Notes under the pieces: generated by a model
What the model saw: the letters and a program-made list of their open reading frames with translations, nothing else
Told to the model about the DNA's origin: nothing
Database searches by the model: none
Assembly (NCBI GenBank): GCA_018334735.1
Contig: JAGXLK010000256.1
Span: 1-5,122 of the forward strand
From: Planctomycetota bacterium
GTDB lineage: Bacteria > Planctomycetota > Brocadiia > SM23-32
Direction: 5' to 3'
DNA length: 5,122 nucleotides
Position numbers and translations under genes: made by a program
In this document: positions 1 through 4,586 of the stretch, in pieces
Layout: each line of letters begins with the position of its first letter
Position numbering within the stretch: position 1 is the stretch's first letter

Positions 1-3
1 GAG

Positions 4-1017
4 ATGAAAATTTGCATTGTTGGAGCCACGGCGTATACGAGCCGAGAACTGATCCGTATTCTCCTCCATCACACGGAAGCGAAAATTGTGCATCTGGGTG
101 GCCGGCGTGAGGGGAATCCTCGCATATCCGAGATTTTCCCGTCTCTGCGGGGTCGCTGCGATATGAAAATGGGCGGCCTGGAGGTCGATACGCTCGAGGA
201 AAAACCGGATATTGCGTTTTTCACGCTGCCCCATCAGGTCAGCCAGAAGTACGTGCCATCTTACCTGGAAGCGGGAATCCGCTGCATCGATTTCAGCGCG
301 GATTACCGGCTGAAAGATGTCAATGTCTACCAGAAACACTACGGCGAACACCTCGATCCGGGAAATATCCCCGAAGCTGTCTACGGGATCCCAGAACTTT
401 TCGGCGAGAAGTTACCCGGCGCACGGCTTATCGCGAACCCCGGTTGTTATCCGACATCGGTGATTCTCGGCCTTGCTCCGCTCGCCCGGGAAGGACTGGT
501 TGAGAGTGAACGTATCATCGTCGATGCCAAAAGCGGCGTGAGCGGACGGGGGAACAAACCGAATCGAGGTTCGATGTATTGCGTGTGCAATGAGGACATG
601 ACCGCCTATAAAGTGGGCGTTCACCGACACGAGCCGGAGATGGAGCAGGGACTCCAGATGGTCGGTATCGATGGGGCTGATGTCTTGTTTGTCCCTCACC
701 TGGCTCCTATGGACAGGGGGATTTTGTCGACAATCTACGCCAATCTTCGGGAGGACGTGAACGCTGATCAGATTCAGGATCTCTACGATGATTTTTATTC
801 CGCATGTCCTTTCGTGCGGGTGATGGGCGCGGGTGAACAACCGCACACGAAGGCGGTGTCCGGGACCAACTGCTGCGATATCGGCCTCACAAAGCCCCGG
901 AGGAGTCGGGTGGTGGTGACCTCGGCGATCGATAATCTCATGCGGGGTGCCTCCTCACAGGCCGTCCAGAACATGAATGTGGCGGAAGGGATAGATGAGA
1001 CTGCCGGTCTTCTGTAG
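4..1017 (+). CDS. argC: N-acetyl-gamma-glutamyl-phosphate reductase (ArgC)
   Basis: Cytoplasmic enzyme of arginine biosynthesis that reduces N-acetyl-glutamyl-phosphate to the semialdehyde with NADPH. The 337-residue length is normal for the family. The N-terminus has a Rossmann-type nucleotide loop (GATAYTSREL, residues 7-16), a slightly degenerate form of the usual G-x-x-G-Y-T-G-x-E-L: a Ala replaces the second Gly and Ser the third. The catalytic cysteine is C148 in ANPGCYPT (144-151). Other family signatures are DAKSGVSGRG (174-183), the active-site histidine motif HRHEPEME (207-214), VPHLAPMDRG (230-239) and the C-terminal RGASSQAVQNMNV (314-326). The start at position 4 lies at the window edge, so its ribosome binding site is mostly out of view (only GAG is seen); a slightly longer N-terminus cannot be excluded, but the protein already begins where the family does. 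No other arg gene is visible downstream, so it may be the last gene of an arg cluster to the left or stand alone. The identification is firm. Confidence 0.96.
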   Translation: MKICIVGATAYTSRELIRILLHHTEAKIVHLGGRREGNPRISEIFPSLRGRCDMKMGGLEVDTLEEKPDIAFFTLPHQVSQKYVPSYLEAGIRCIDFSADYRLKDVNVYQKHYGEHLDPGNIPEAVYGIPELFGEKLPGARLIANPGCYPTSVILGLAPLAREGLVESERIIVDAKSGVSGRGNKPNRGSMYCVCNEDMTAYKVGVHRHEPEMEQGLQMVGIDGADVLFVPHLAPMDRGILSTIYANLREDVNADQIQDLYDDFYSACPFVRVMGAGEQPHTKAVSGTNCCDIGLTKPRRSRVVVTSAIDNLMRGASSQAVQNMNVAEGIDETAGLL

Positions 1018-1332
1018 CAAACAACCGGAGTTTTATGACAATTGATTTTTTCGGTTGTGGCGCAACGAAGGGATTGCGTCGCCCATCTTGCGATGCGCTC
1101 GCAACGATCCGTGCAGTGGACCTCCACGCTAAAGGGCGCGAGGCCATGCAAAGCGCAATGAGAGAGAATGCTGTTAAAACGTCATTGCGACGCGGCGTTG
1201 CCGCCGCGGCAATCTCGCTATACGGCTGACCGGCACGCCAGGCGCGGGGCGTGTAAACATCTCATTTACTTTTTTTTTGCCTGAAAATGTTGGCCTTTGC
1301 GTCGAAAGTGATGCTCAACAAAAGGAACAAGA
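1018..1332. other. Intergenic region, no convincing gene
   Basis: This gap between argC and the UroD-like gene holds an open frame of 64 codons (1035-1229, +) with a GGAG four bases before its ATG. Its translation is Ala/Arg-rich with no recognisable domain, so I do not call it a gene. Small inverted repeats are visible: ACAACCG (1021-1027) with CGGTTGT (1052-1058), CGCAA (1061-1065) with TTGCG (1074-1078), a 15-base perfect palindromic hairpin with TTGCCG/CGGCAA arms near 1199-1213, and CACGCC (1234-1239) with GGCGTG (1248-1253). A nine-T run follows at 1270-1278. I found no good sigma-70 promoter for the downstream gene. Confidence 0.6.
1253..1278 (+). terminator. Possible weak intrinsic terminator
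   Basis: GTAAA (1253-1257) and TTTAC (1265-1269) can form a five-pair, AT-rich stem directly followed by nine T residues (1270-1278). A GC-rich hairpin (1234-1253) sits immediately upstream and could add to it. The T-run favours termination of a transcript coming from argC, but the adjacent stem is weak and AT-rich, so this could be just an A/T tract upstream of the next gene. Confidence 0.35.
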
Positions 1333-2367
1333 ATGATCGATCCGGTGGCTCCCGATTGGAATGATTTCCTGGCTAATCTGCGCCGTGAAGGCACGCCGGA
1401 GCGGGTGTACTATTTTGAACACGGTATAGCCGAAAATATCCAATCGTCTCTGGCCGAAAGATATGATCTCTGGCATCCCTTGCCGGGAGGCGACGATGAA
1501 CGGAATCTTCGGCGGCGTCTGGCTGTGCACAGATTCCTCGGCCACGAATTGTTCCGAATCTTCCCGTCAAACGGACGGGTTAAGGTTCCATCGAGGGAAG
1601 GCGGATGGGTCGACGAAAGCAGTGGGGCGGTTACGAATTGGACTGAGTTTGAAAATTTCGCCTGGCCGGATCCAAGAGAGGCGGATCTGACAGTTATGGA
1701 ACAGCTTGAAGCCATTCAACCGGCCAATATGCGGGCGTTTCATGTGATCGATATCTGGGAAGTGGTCCGCGATTTGATGGGATTCGAACAGGTATGTTTT
1801 GCAATGTATGAGAATCCTGATCTGGTAACGGCCGTGTTCGACAAGGTCGGCTCTTTCGCTGTCGATATCATGGACACGCTCTGCGATTTTGAAACTTTCG
1901 GGGCAGTCTATCTCGCCGACGATCTGGGGTACAAAACGGGTTTAATGATGAGTCCCCAACAGATCGAGCGGTTTGTGATGCCCTGGCACCGGCGAATTGC
2001 GGACGTTGCGCATCGACATGGAAAACTGTTCTTATTTCATTGTTGCGGGAATATGTACGAGTTGATTGACCGATACGTGGAGGACTTCGAAATCGATGCC
2101 AAACACTCTTTCGAAGATGCGATTCTGCCCGTGACCGAGGCGAAAGAACGATACGGTGATCGGCTCTCATTGCTTGGAGGTATGGATGTCGATTTCCTGG
2201 CGCGATCCGATCCCGATGCCATCCGACAGCGAACGCGGGACATTCTGGAAGTCTGCCAGCCGGGCGGCGGGTACTGTTTTGGATCCGGCAACTGGGTGAC
2301 CAGCTACATACCGGTTGAAAATTATCTGATTATGCTGGATGAGGCTCGTCGCTGGCCGTTTGACTGA
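1333..2367 (+). CDS. Uroporphyrinogen decarboxylase-like (URO-D/MtaA superfamily) protein
   Basis: A 344-residue protein of the URO-D superfamily, which contains haem-pathway UroD and the zinc-dependent, corrinoid-linked methyltransferases of the MtaA/CmuA type. Start: ATG with AAAGGA (1321-1326) six bases upstream. Seen in order: an N-terminal RVYYFEHGIAENI segment (24-36), the place where this family usually has R-V-P-x-x-E; a FHCCGNMYELID segment (235-246) giving the H-x-C-G pattern (H236, C238) that in the methyltransferase branch supplies zinc ligands; LLGGMDVDFLARSDPDAIR (281-299), the family's GxxD strand; and a C-terminal GGGYCFGSGN (311-320) followed by IPVENYLIMLDEA. True UroD N-terminal arginine and aspartate signatures are not evident, so it is probably not the haem enzyme. 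The usual third zinc cysteine in a Gly-Cys pair near the C-terminus is replaced by GSGN, although C315 lies five residues away. It is a soluble protein with no signal peptide. Its substrate is unknown; many paralogues of this kind occur in PVC-type bacteria. Family assignment is firm, function is not. Confidence 0.88.
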   Translation: MIDPVAPDWNDFLANLRREGTPERVYYFEHGIAENIQSSLAERYDLWHPLPGGDDERNLRRRLAVHRFLGHELFRIFPSNGRVKVPSREGGWVDESSGAVTNWTEFENFAWPDPREADLTVMEQLEAIQPANMRAFHVIDIWEVVRDLMGFEQVCFAMYENPDLVTAVFDKVGSFAVDIMDTLCDFETFGAVYLADDLGYKTGLMMSPQQIERFVMPWHRRIADVAHRHGKLFLFHCCGNMYELIDRYVEDFEIDAKHSFEDAILPVTEAKERYGDRLSLLGGMDVDFLARSDPDAIRQRTRDILEVCQPGGGYCFGSGNWVTSYIPVENYLIMLDEARRWPFD

Positions 2368-2437
2368 ACCCCGCCCCGGCTGGCAGGTTTCCGCAGGCGA
2401 TTATTTGTTGGCCGGATGGGAACAGGGGATAGGAACC

Positions 2438-2473
2438 GGCCTTTCGGCCTCTTACTCCCACATGAAATATGTG
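2438..2473. other. Two small hairpins downstream of the UroD-like gene
   Basis: GGCC (2438-2441) and GGCC (2446-2449) pair around a TTTC loop, and CACAT (2459-2463) pairs with ATGTG (2469-2473) around GAAAT. The first lies about 70 bases after the UroD-like stop codon and could act in transcript ending. Only a pyrimidine-rich TCTTACTCCC stretch follows it, not a true T-tract, so I do not call a terminator. Confidence 0.3.
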
Positions 2474-2516
2474 ATCCTGCCGGGCTCTGATTGCGCTTCT
2501 GCCCCACATACTAAAC

Positions 2517-2545
2517 TTGCGAGGCCGCCCCGCTGAGTTTACATT
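2517..2545 (+). promoter_or_regulatory. Possible sigma-70-type promoter of the flavin-reductase-like gene
   Basis: TTGCGA (2517-2522, four of six consensus bases) and TACATT (2540-2545, four of six) are separated by exactly 17 bases. Transcription would start near 2552, about 35 bases before the ATG at 2587. The position is sensible, but both boxes are imperfect, so this is a prediction only. Confidence 0.35.
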
Positions 2546-2572
2546 TAAAGTCACAGAAACTGGTACACATGC

Positions 2573-2580
2573 AAGGAGGG
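2573..2580 (+). promoter_or_regulatory. Strong ribosome binding site that fixes the start at 2587
   Basis: AAGGAGGG lies six bases before ATG 2587. An earlier in-frame ATG at 2569 would place this near-perfect Shine-Dalgarno sequence inside the coding region and has no such site of its own, so the later start is preferred. Confidence 0.8.
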
Positions 2581-2586
2581 CTGAAA

Positions 2587-3090
2587 ATGTTGAAAGAAGT
2601 TTCGGTTGATGAAGCCTGGAAGTGCAAATATCCCGAACAGGTCGCCCTGGCCACGTGCGACGACCCGGACGGTGCGCCGGACATTATCGCTCTGGGTTGG
2701 TTCATGCCCACATCTTTTGCCCCGCCCATGTGCGCCATTTCCGTGGGACATACCCGTTACAGCCACGAACTGATAACGACAACGGGAGAGTTTGTGGCGT
2801 GCTTTCCGACGGAGGGATTTGAAGCGGACGTTCTGTACTGTGGCTCGAACAGCGGGCGGGATGTCGACAAATTTGCCGAAACTCAGTTCACGGCGTCGGT
2901 AGGCCAGCAGGTCTCGGCTCCGCTGATCGAAGAATGCGTTGTGAATCTCGAGTGTGTGGTTGAGGGGACGCTGGAGACGGGAGACCATACCATTTTTGGC
3001 GGTCGCATCGTTGCGGCGCACCTCAACGAGAACGCCGGCCGGCGTATCTACAACATGGGGAACGGACACACTCTCAAACCTCTGCCCTGA
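2587..3090 (+). CDS. Flavin reductase-like FMN-binding protein (flavoredoxin/DIM6-NTAB type)
   Basis: A 167-residue soluble protein with the flavin reductase-like split-barrel fold. Family members bind FMN and either reduce flavin with NAD(P)H or act as one-protein electron carriers (flavoredoxin). Seen: VALATCDDPDGAPDIIALGW (19-38), the first barrel strands; MPTSFAPPMCAISVG (40-54), the segment that normally contacts FMN phosphate; GEFVACFPT (67-75); SGRDVDKF (89-96), a typical motif of this family; and GDHTIFGGRIVAAHLNE (132-148), its C-terminal barrel motif. Seven cysteines (13, 24, 49, 72, 85, 117, 123) are many for the size and are compatible with an anaerobe. The start is set by the AAGGAGGG site; starting at 2569 would add six residues. 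It stands alone: 219 bases after the UroD-like stop and about 1 kb before the next gene, so its electron partner cannot be read from context. The fold assignment is confident; the physiological role is unknown. Confidence 0.88.
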   Translation: MLKEVSVDEAWKCKYPEQVALATCDDPDGAPDIIALGWFMPTSFAPPMCAISVGHTRYSHELITTTGEFVACFPTEGFEADVLYCGSNSGRDVDKFAETQFTASVGQQVSAPLIEECVVNLECVVEGTLETGDHTIFGGRIVAAHLNENAGRRIYNMGNGHTLKPLP

Positions 3091-3137
3091 GACACGGCAG
3101 TCTTTCCCGGACCGCACCGCTCGTTAAAAAACATTCT

Positions 3138-3283
3138 CTGGGAACTGGAGTTCAGTCGAGCGCGCCCTCCCGTTCATTGCCCTGAAAGGGCAGTATATGA
3201 CAGCCCGGGGTGCAGACGGCTGAAGGTCGTCGGAGCCCTGGGGTGGAGGTATGCATTGAGAAAAAAGTGGGCTGAAGGCCCAC
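3138..3283. repeat. Candidate dispersed palindromic repeat element with TGAAR-loop hairpins
   Basis: Four hairpins follow one another. The first is GAAC (3142-3145)/GTTC (3150-3153), with TGGA as loop. The second is TGCCCT (3178-3183)/AGGGCA (3187-3192) around GAA. The third is GACGGC (3215-3220)/GTCGTC (3226-3231) with loop TGAAG, extended outward with mismatches to CC (3204-3205)/GG (3240-3241). The fourth is GTGGGC (3267-3272)/GCCCAC (3278-3283), perfect, again with loop TGAAG. The three later hairpins therefore share TGAAA or TGAAG at the tip. From memory, intergenic repeats of this appearance (CCCTGAAAGGG followed by CAGCCCGGGG-type arms) are scattered through planctomycete-like genomes and are often mis-annotated as small proteins. 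That comparison is recollection, not a search. Exact element borders are not visible with only one copy. Confidence 0.55.
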
Positions 3284-3420
3284 CACAAAACTCCTGCCTC
3301 TTCCGGCACGAGACAGTTCCCGCAAACCCGGGATGTCGGCGGCCGCGTGAGCTGGGTCGTTTCGGGAAAGGCCGAAAGGAATTTCAAAACGCAAAAAGGC
3401 CGGAAAATGGAGCAAACAAC

Positions 3421-3491
3421 GCCAGACTCCCGTTTTCAAACCGATTTGCGGCAGGGCCGCCCCGGCGATACGGAACCTGCAACTCTCTGGC
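3421..3491. other. Stem-closed structured segment
   Basis: GCCAGA (3421-3426) pairs perfectly with TCTGGC (3486-3491), enclosing a GC-rich interior. Inside, GCGGC (3448-3452) and GCCGC (3456-3460) form a five-pair hairpin with an AGG loop, while GCAGG (3451-3455) could instead pair with CCTGC (3476-3480). This might be a domain of a larger folded RNA; only the base pairing is observed. Confidence 0.3.
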
Positions 3492-3519
3492 ATTTTCCCG
3501 GGTAGTGACTTGCCGTGGG

Positions 3520-3544
3520 CTCCCGCGGCCCTGTGCCGCGGGGG
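3520..3544. repeat. Ten-pair GC hairpin
   Basis: CCCGCGGC (3522-3529) and GCCGCGGG (3535-3542) are perfect inverted copies around a CCTGT loop, and the stem extends by T-G and C-G pairs to 3520 and 3544. A run of eight G residues on the right arm (3540-3547 approximately) is notable. No T-tract follows, so it is not an intrinsic terminator in the + direction. Confidence 0.55.
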
Positions 3545-3587
3545 GGACGATTAGCTCACTACGCGCGCTCAACTCACAAATCGCCCT

Positions 3588-3608
3588 CCATCGGCCCCGC
3601 GCCGATGG
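3588..3608. repeat. Eight-pair perfect hairpin
   Basis: CCATCGGC (3588-3595) and GCCGATGG (3601-3608) pair perfectly around a CCCGC loop, with two more outer pairs possible if one G (3609) is bulged. It has the same build as the hairpin 45 bases upstream (eight pairs, C-rich five-base loop) and may belong to the same folded transcript. Confidence 0.55.
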
Positions 3609-3645
3609 GAGCAACGCAATAACAGGAACGCACGCTAAGCACATA

Positions 3646-3798
3646 CATGCGGTGGCAAGGTACCATACAGACGCCGATGTGTTTAAATCCGCAATGCAAG
3701 GCTGATTTTCAGCAATCGAGACGTGTTAGAGACGCCTGCGCGAAGCGCTCTCGGAGTGCGGTGAGCAGTTCGGCTTGCCGAACGGAGCACCGCTTTTT
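3646..3798 (+). ncRNA. Candidate structured noncoding RNA ending in an intrinsic terminator
   Basis: Four stems lie in a row. CATGCGG (3646-3652) pairs with CCGC-ATG (3689-3696, one bulged A), with GGC (3654-3656)/GCC (3673-3675) inside. GCTGA (3701-3705) pairs with TCAGC (3709-3713) around TTT. GAGACGC (3729-3735) pairs with GCG-TCTC (3745-3752, one bulged C). The last stem is the strong terminator hairpin at 3758-3793, followed by T5. No reading frame here resembles a protein, and the terminator is too far from the previous gene to be its ordinary end. I do not recognise the RNA as a known class: it lacks the tmRNA, RNase P, SRP and 6S signatures I know. The 5' end is uncertain; the hairpins at 3520-3544 and 3588-3608 could be part of it. 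No clear promoter was found. Confidence 0.4.
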
Positions 3799-3802
3799 AT
3801 TT
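3758..3802 (+). terminator. Strong intrinsic terminator
   Basis: GCGGTG (3758-3763) pairs with CACCGC (3788-3793), and GTTCGG (3768-3773) pairs with CCGAAC (3778-3783) around a CTTG loop. The two stems are separated by a small internal loop, AGCA/GGAG, which can form tandem A-G/G-A pairs. TTTTTATTT follows directly. The shape and T-tract are textbook for rho-independent termination of a + strand transcript. On the other strand no T-tract follows, so it is one-directional. Confidence 0.75.
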
Positions 3803-3824
3803 GCTCTTGCATGCATGCCCGCGA

Positions 3825-3863
3825 GCGGACTGGACTTCAGCCGGAGGCTGGAGTTCAGAACGC
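3825..3863. repeat. Thirteen-pair hairpin re-using the CTGGAGTTCAG word
   Basis: Positions 3830-3842 pair with 3846-3858 along all 13 positions (eleven Watson-Crick pairs, two G-T) around a GGA loop. GCG (3825-3827)/CGC (3861-3863) can add three pairs beyond a two-by-two internal loop. The right arm contains CTGGAGTTCAG (3848-3858), identical to 3145-3155 in the left repeat element. The left arm has the near copy CTGGACTTCAG (3830-3840), and GAGTTCAG recurs at 3912-3919. This suggests the same repeat family on both sides of the candidate RNA. Confidence 0.6.
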
Positions 3864-3925
3864 GGTCCATAAACCAGGGCCCCGCGCCGGTGGGGGCACG
3901 GATTAACAATTGAGTTCAGCAGCCG

Positions 3926-3958
3926 GGTCTGCCAGTGAGACCTATACAAGACCACTGG
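3926..3958 (+). other. Two mutually exclusive hairpins
   Basis: GGTCT (3926-3930) can pair with AGACC (3938-3942), and CCAGTG (3932-3937), which lies in the loop of that hairpin, can pair with CACTGG (3953-3958). Both cannot form as simple nested hairpins; together they would make a pseudoknot-like fold. Such geometry is seen in regulatory leaders, but no transcript is known to cover it and it may be chance. Confidence 0.25.
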
Positions 3959-3986
3959 TTCCTCTTTGCAGAATAACAGAAAGGTT

Positions 3987-4021
3987 GCAAGCAAGATGTT
4001 TCCCCGTCGGGGGCGGCTTGC
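3987..4021 (+). other. Hairpin with nested CCCC/GGGG stem
   Basis: GCAAGC (3987-3992) pairs perfectly with GCTTGC (4016-4021). Inside, CCCC (4002-4005) pairs with GGGG (4009-4012) around GTC. It lies about 45 bases upstream of the promoter of the nuoEF-like operon. No T-tract follows. Function unknown. Confidence 0.35.
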
Positions 4022-4062
4022 CAAACAGAGACGCCCTGTCAGTAGTGCAAGCCCTTCTCCGA

Positions 4063-4091
4063 TTGACACCCGGCCGGGTGACCGATAGATT
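4063..4091 (+). promoter_or_regulatory. Sigma-70-type promoter of the nuoEF-like operon
   Basis: A perfect TTGACA (4063-4068) is followed after 17 bases by TAGATT (4086-4091, four of six consensus bases). Transcription would start near 4098, leaving a leader of about 39 bases before ATG 4137. A second possible -10, TAGAAT (4091-4096), would be 22 bases away, too far. This is the best promoter match in the window. Confidence 0.65.
4067..4080. promoter_or_regulatory. Perfect 14-bp palindrome in the promoter spacer, candidate operator
   Basis: CACCCGGCCGGGTG is a perfect 14-base inverted repeat with no gap. It overlaps the last two bases of the -35 box and fills most of the spacer, where a bound dimeric repressor would block RNA polymerase. 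It does not match the Rex (TTGTGAA-type) or Fnr/Crp consensus I know, so no regulator is named. It is not followed by T residues, so a terminator is unlikely. Confidence 0.45.
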
Positions 4092-4120
4092 AGAATCGAT
4101 ATAAGATTGCAGAGCGTGCC

Positions 4121-4130
4121 GAGGAAAGGA
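4121..4130 (+). promoter_or_regulatory. Ribosome binding site that fixes the nuoE-like start at 4137
   Basis: GAGGAAAGGA ends six bases before ATG 4137. An in-frame TTG at 4107 would extend the protein by ten residues, but it would put this site inside the gene and lies close to the predicted transcription start, so the ATG is preferred. Confidence 0.75.
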
Positions 4131-4136
4131 TTGAGC

Positions 4137-4586
4137 ATGCAGGAGCGGATTGAGACGGTTTTATCGCAGTTTGAGGGACATCGTAGCGAGATGATTCCGT
4201 TGCTTCAGGACGTGCAGGAGGAATTCGGGTACATCCCGGCGCCTGCCATGGAACGGATCGCCGACTTCATCAATATCCCCTCAAGCCGCGTCTACGGAGT
4301 CGCCACGTTTTACGCGCAGTTCTACCTGACACGCCAGGGCGAGCACAGAATTAAACTCTGCCAGGGAACAGCCTGCCATGTGCGGGGGGCGAAGAAGATT
4401 CTGGATACACTTGAGGAGACGCTGGGGATCGGGGCGGGAGAGACGACGGAGGATTACCGGTTCAGCCTGGAGACCGTTGCGTGTTTCGGCTCGTGCGCGC
4501 TCGCTCCGGTGATGGTGGTTGATGGAGAAGTGCACGGACGAATGACCCCGCAGAAAGCAGAAGAGATAGTGGAGGATCTGGCGTGA
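4137..4586 (+). CDS. nuoE: NuoE/HndA-type [2Fe-2S] subunit of an NAD(P)H-linked oxidoreductase
   Basis: A 149-residue thioredoxin-like [2Fe-2S] protein, the typical length for NuoE, HndA or HydC subunits. In these enzymes it sits next to the FMN/NAD(H) subunit in the cytoplasmic module. Residues 1-60 form the usual helical N-terminal part, with EEFGYIPAPAMERIA (28-42) and RVYGVATFYAQF (51-62), both strong family signatures. The cluster ligands are C75 and C80 (C-x4-C in KLCQGTACHVRGA) and C116 and C120 (C-x3-C in VACFGSCALAPVM), so the full set is present. VDGEVHGRMTPQKAEEI (128-144) completes the fold. The gene overlaps the downstream NuoF-like gene by four bases and is led by a good promoter with a palindromic site. 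Sequence alone does not tell whether the complex is a bifurcating [FeFe]-hydrogenase, a formate dehydrogenase or a complex-I type enzyme; the family is certain, the symbol is used in the broad sense. Confidence 0.94.
   Translation: MQERIETVLSQFEGHRSEMIPLLQDVQEEFGYIPAPAMERIADFINIPSSRVYGVATFYAQFYLTRQGEHRIKLCQGTACHVRGAKKILDTLEETLGIGAGETTEDYRFSLETVACFGSCALAPVMVVDGEVHGRMTPQKAEEIVEDLA
4571..4576 (+). promoter_or_regulatory. Ribosome binding site supporting the GTG start at 4583
   Basis: GGAGGA lies six bases before GTG 4583, inside the end of the upstream gene. The GTG overlaps the upstream stop in a GTGA arrangement, which points to translational coupling. ATG 4598 is a poorer alternative with no such site. 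Confidence 0.75.

Larger units (their letters stand above)
3091..4136. other. About 1 kb noncoding, hairpin-rich region
   Basis: No open frame here looks like a protein. The longest (3256-3705, + strand, 149 codons) translates to a low-complexity Arg/Pro/Ala-rich sequence lacking any domain and with no ribosome binding site that I can see; those on the other strand overlap the repeat hairpins. What the stretch does contain is many strong inverted repeats, one clear intrinsic terminator on the + strand at 3758-3802, repeated short words (CTGGAGTTCAG twice, AGACGCC three times) and, at the right end, the promoter of the next operon. The parts are listed separately. Confidence 0.7.

Noticed and set aside
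1035..1229. A 64-codon open frame with GGAG four bases before its ATG
   Set aside because: Composition is unlike a folded protein, spacing is short, and it overlaps small inverted repeats; evidence is too thin for a gene call.
3124..3493. Minus-strand open frames of 87 and 113 codons
   Set aside because: They cover the hairpin repeat and look like the spurious proteins commonly annotated over such repeats.
3676..3692. GTTTAAATC as a tRNA T-loop
   Set aside because: The invariant C is missing and the flanking five bases do not pair; no acceptor or anticodon stem could be placed.
3256..3705. A 149-codon open frame in the noncoding stretch
   Set aside because: The translation is Arg/Pro/Ala-rich with no domain-like pattern, it runs through a repeat hairpin and two strong GC hairpins, and it has no ribosome binding site at its start.
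3646..3713. Resemblance to a cobalamin riboswitch (GCGGTG with AAATCCGC)
   Set aside because: The conserved core that should follow (the CCCGC-ACTGT box) is absent, the spacing is far too long, and no cobalamin gene lies downstream.
3699..3722. Similarity of GGCTGATTTTCAGCAATCGAGACG to a tmRNA 5' end
   Set aside because: The match is partial and better explained by a local GCTGA/TCAGC hairpin; no tag reading frame or tRNA-like CCA end is present.
4067..4080. Palindrome as a terminator of an upstream transcript
   Set aside because: There is no loop and no T-tract, and it sits precisely in a promoter spacer; an operator is the better reading.
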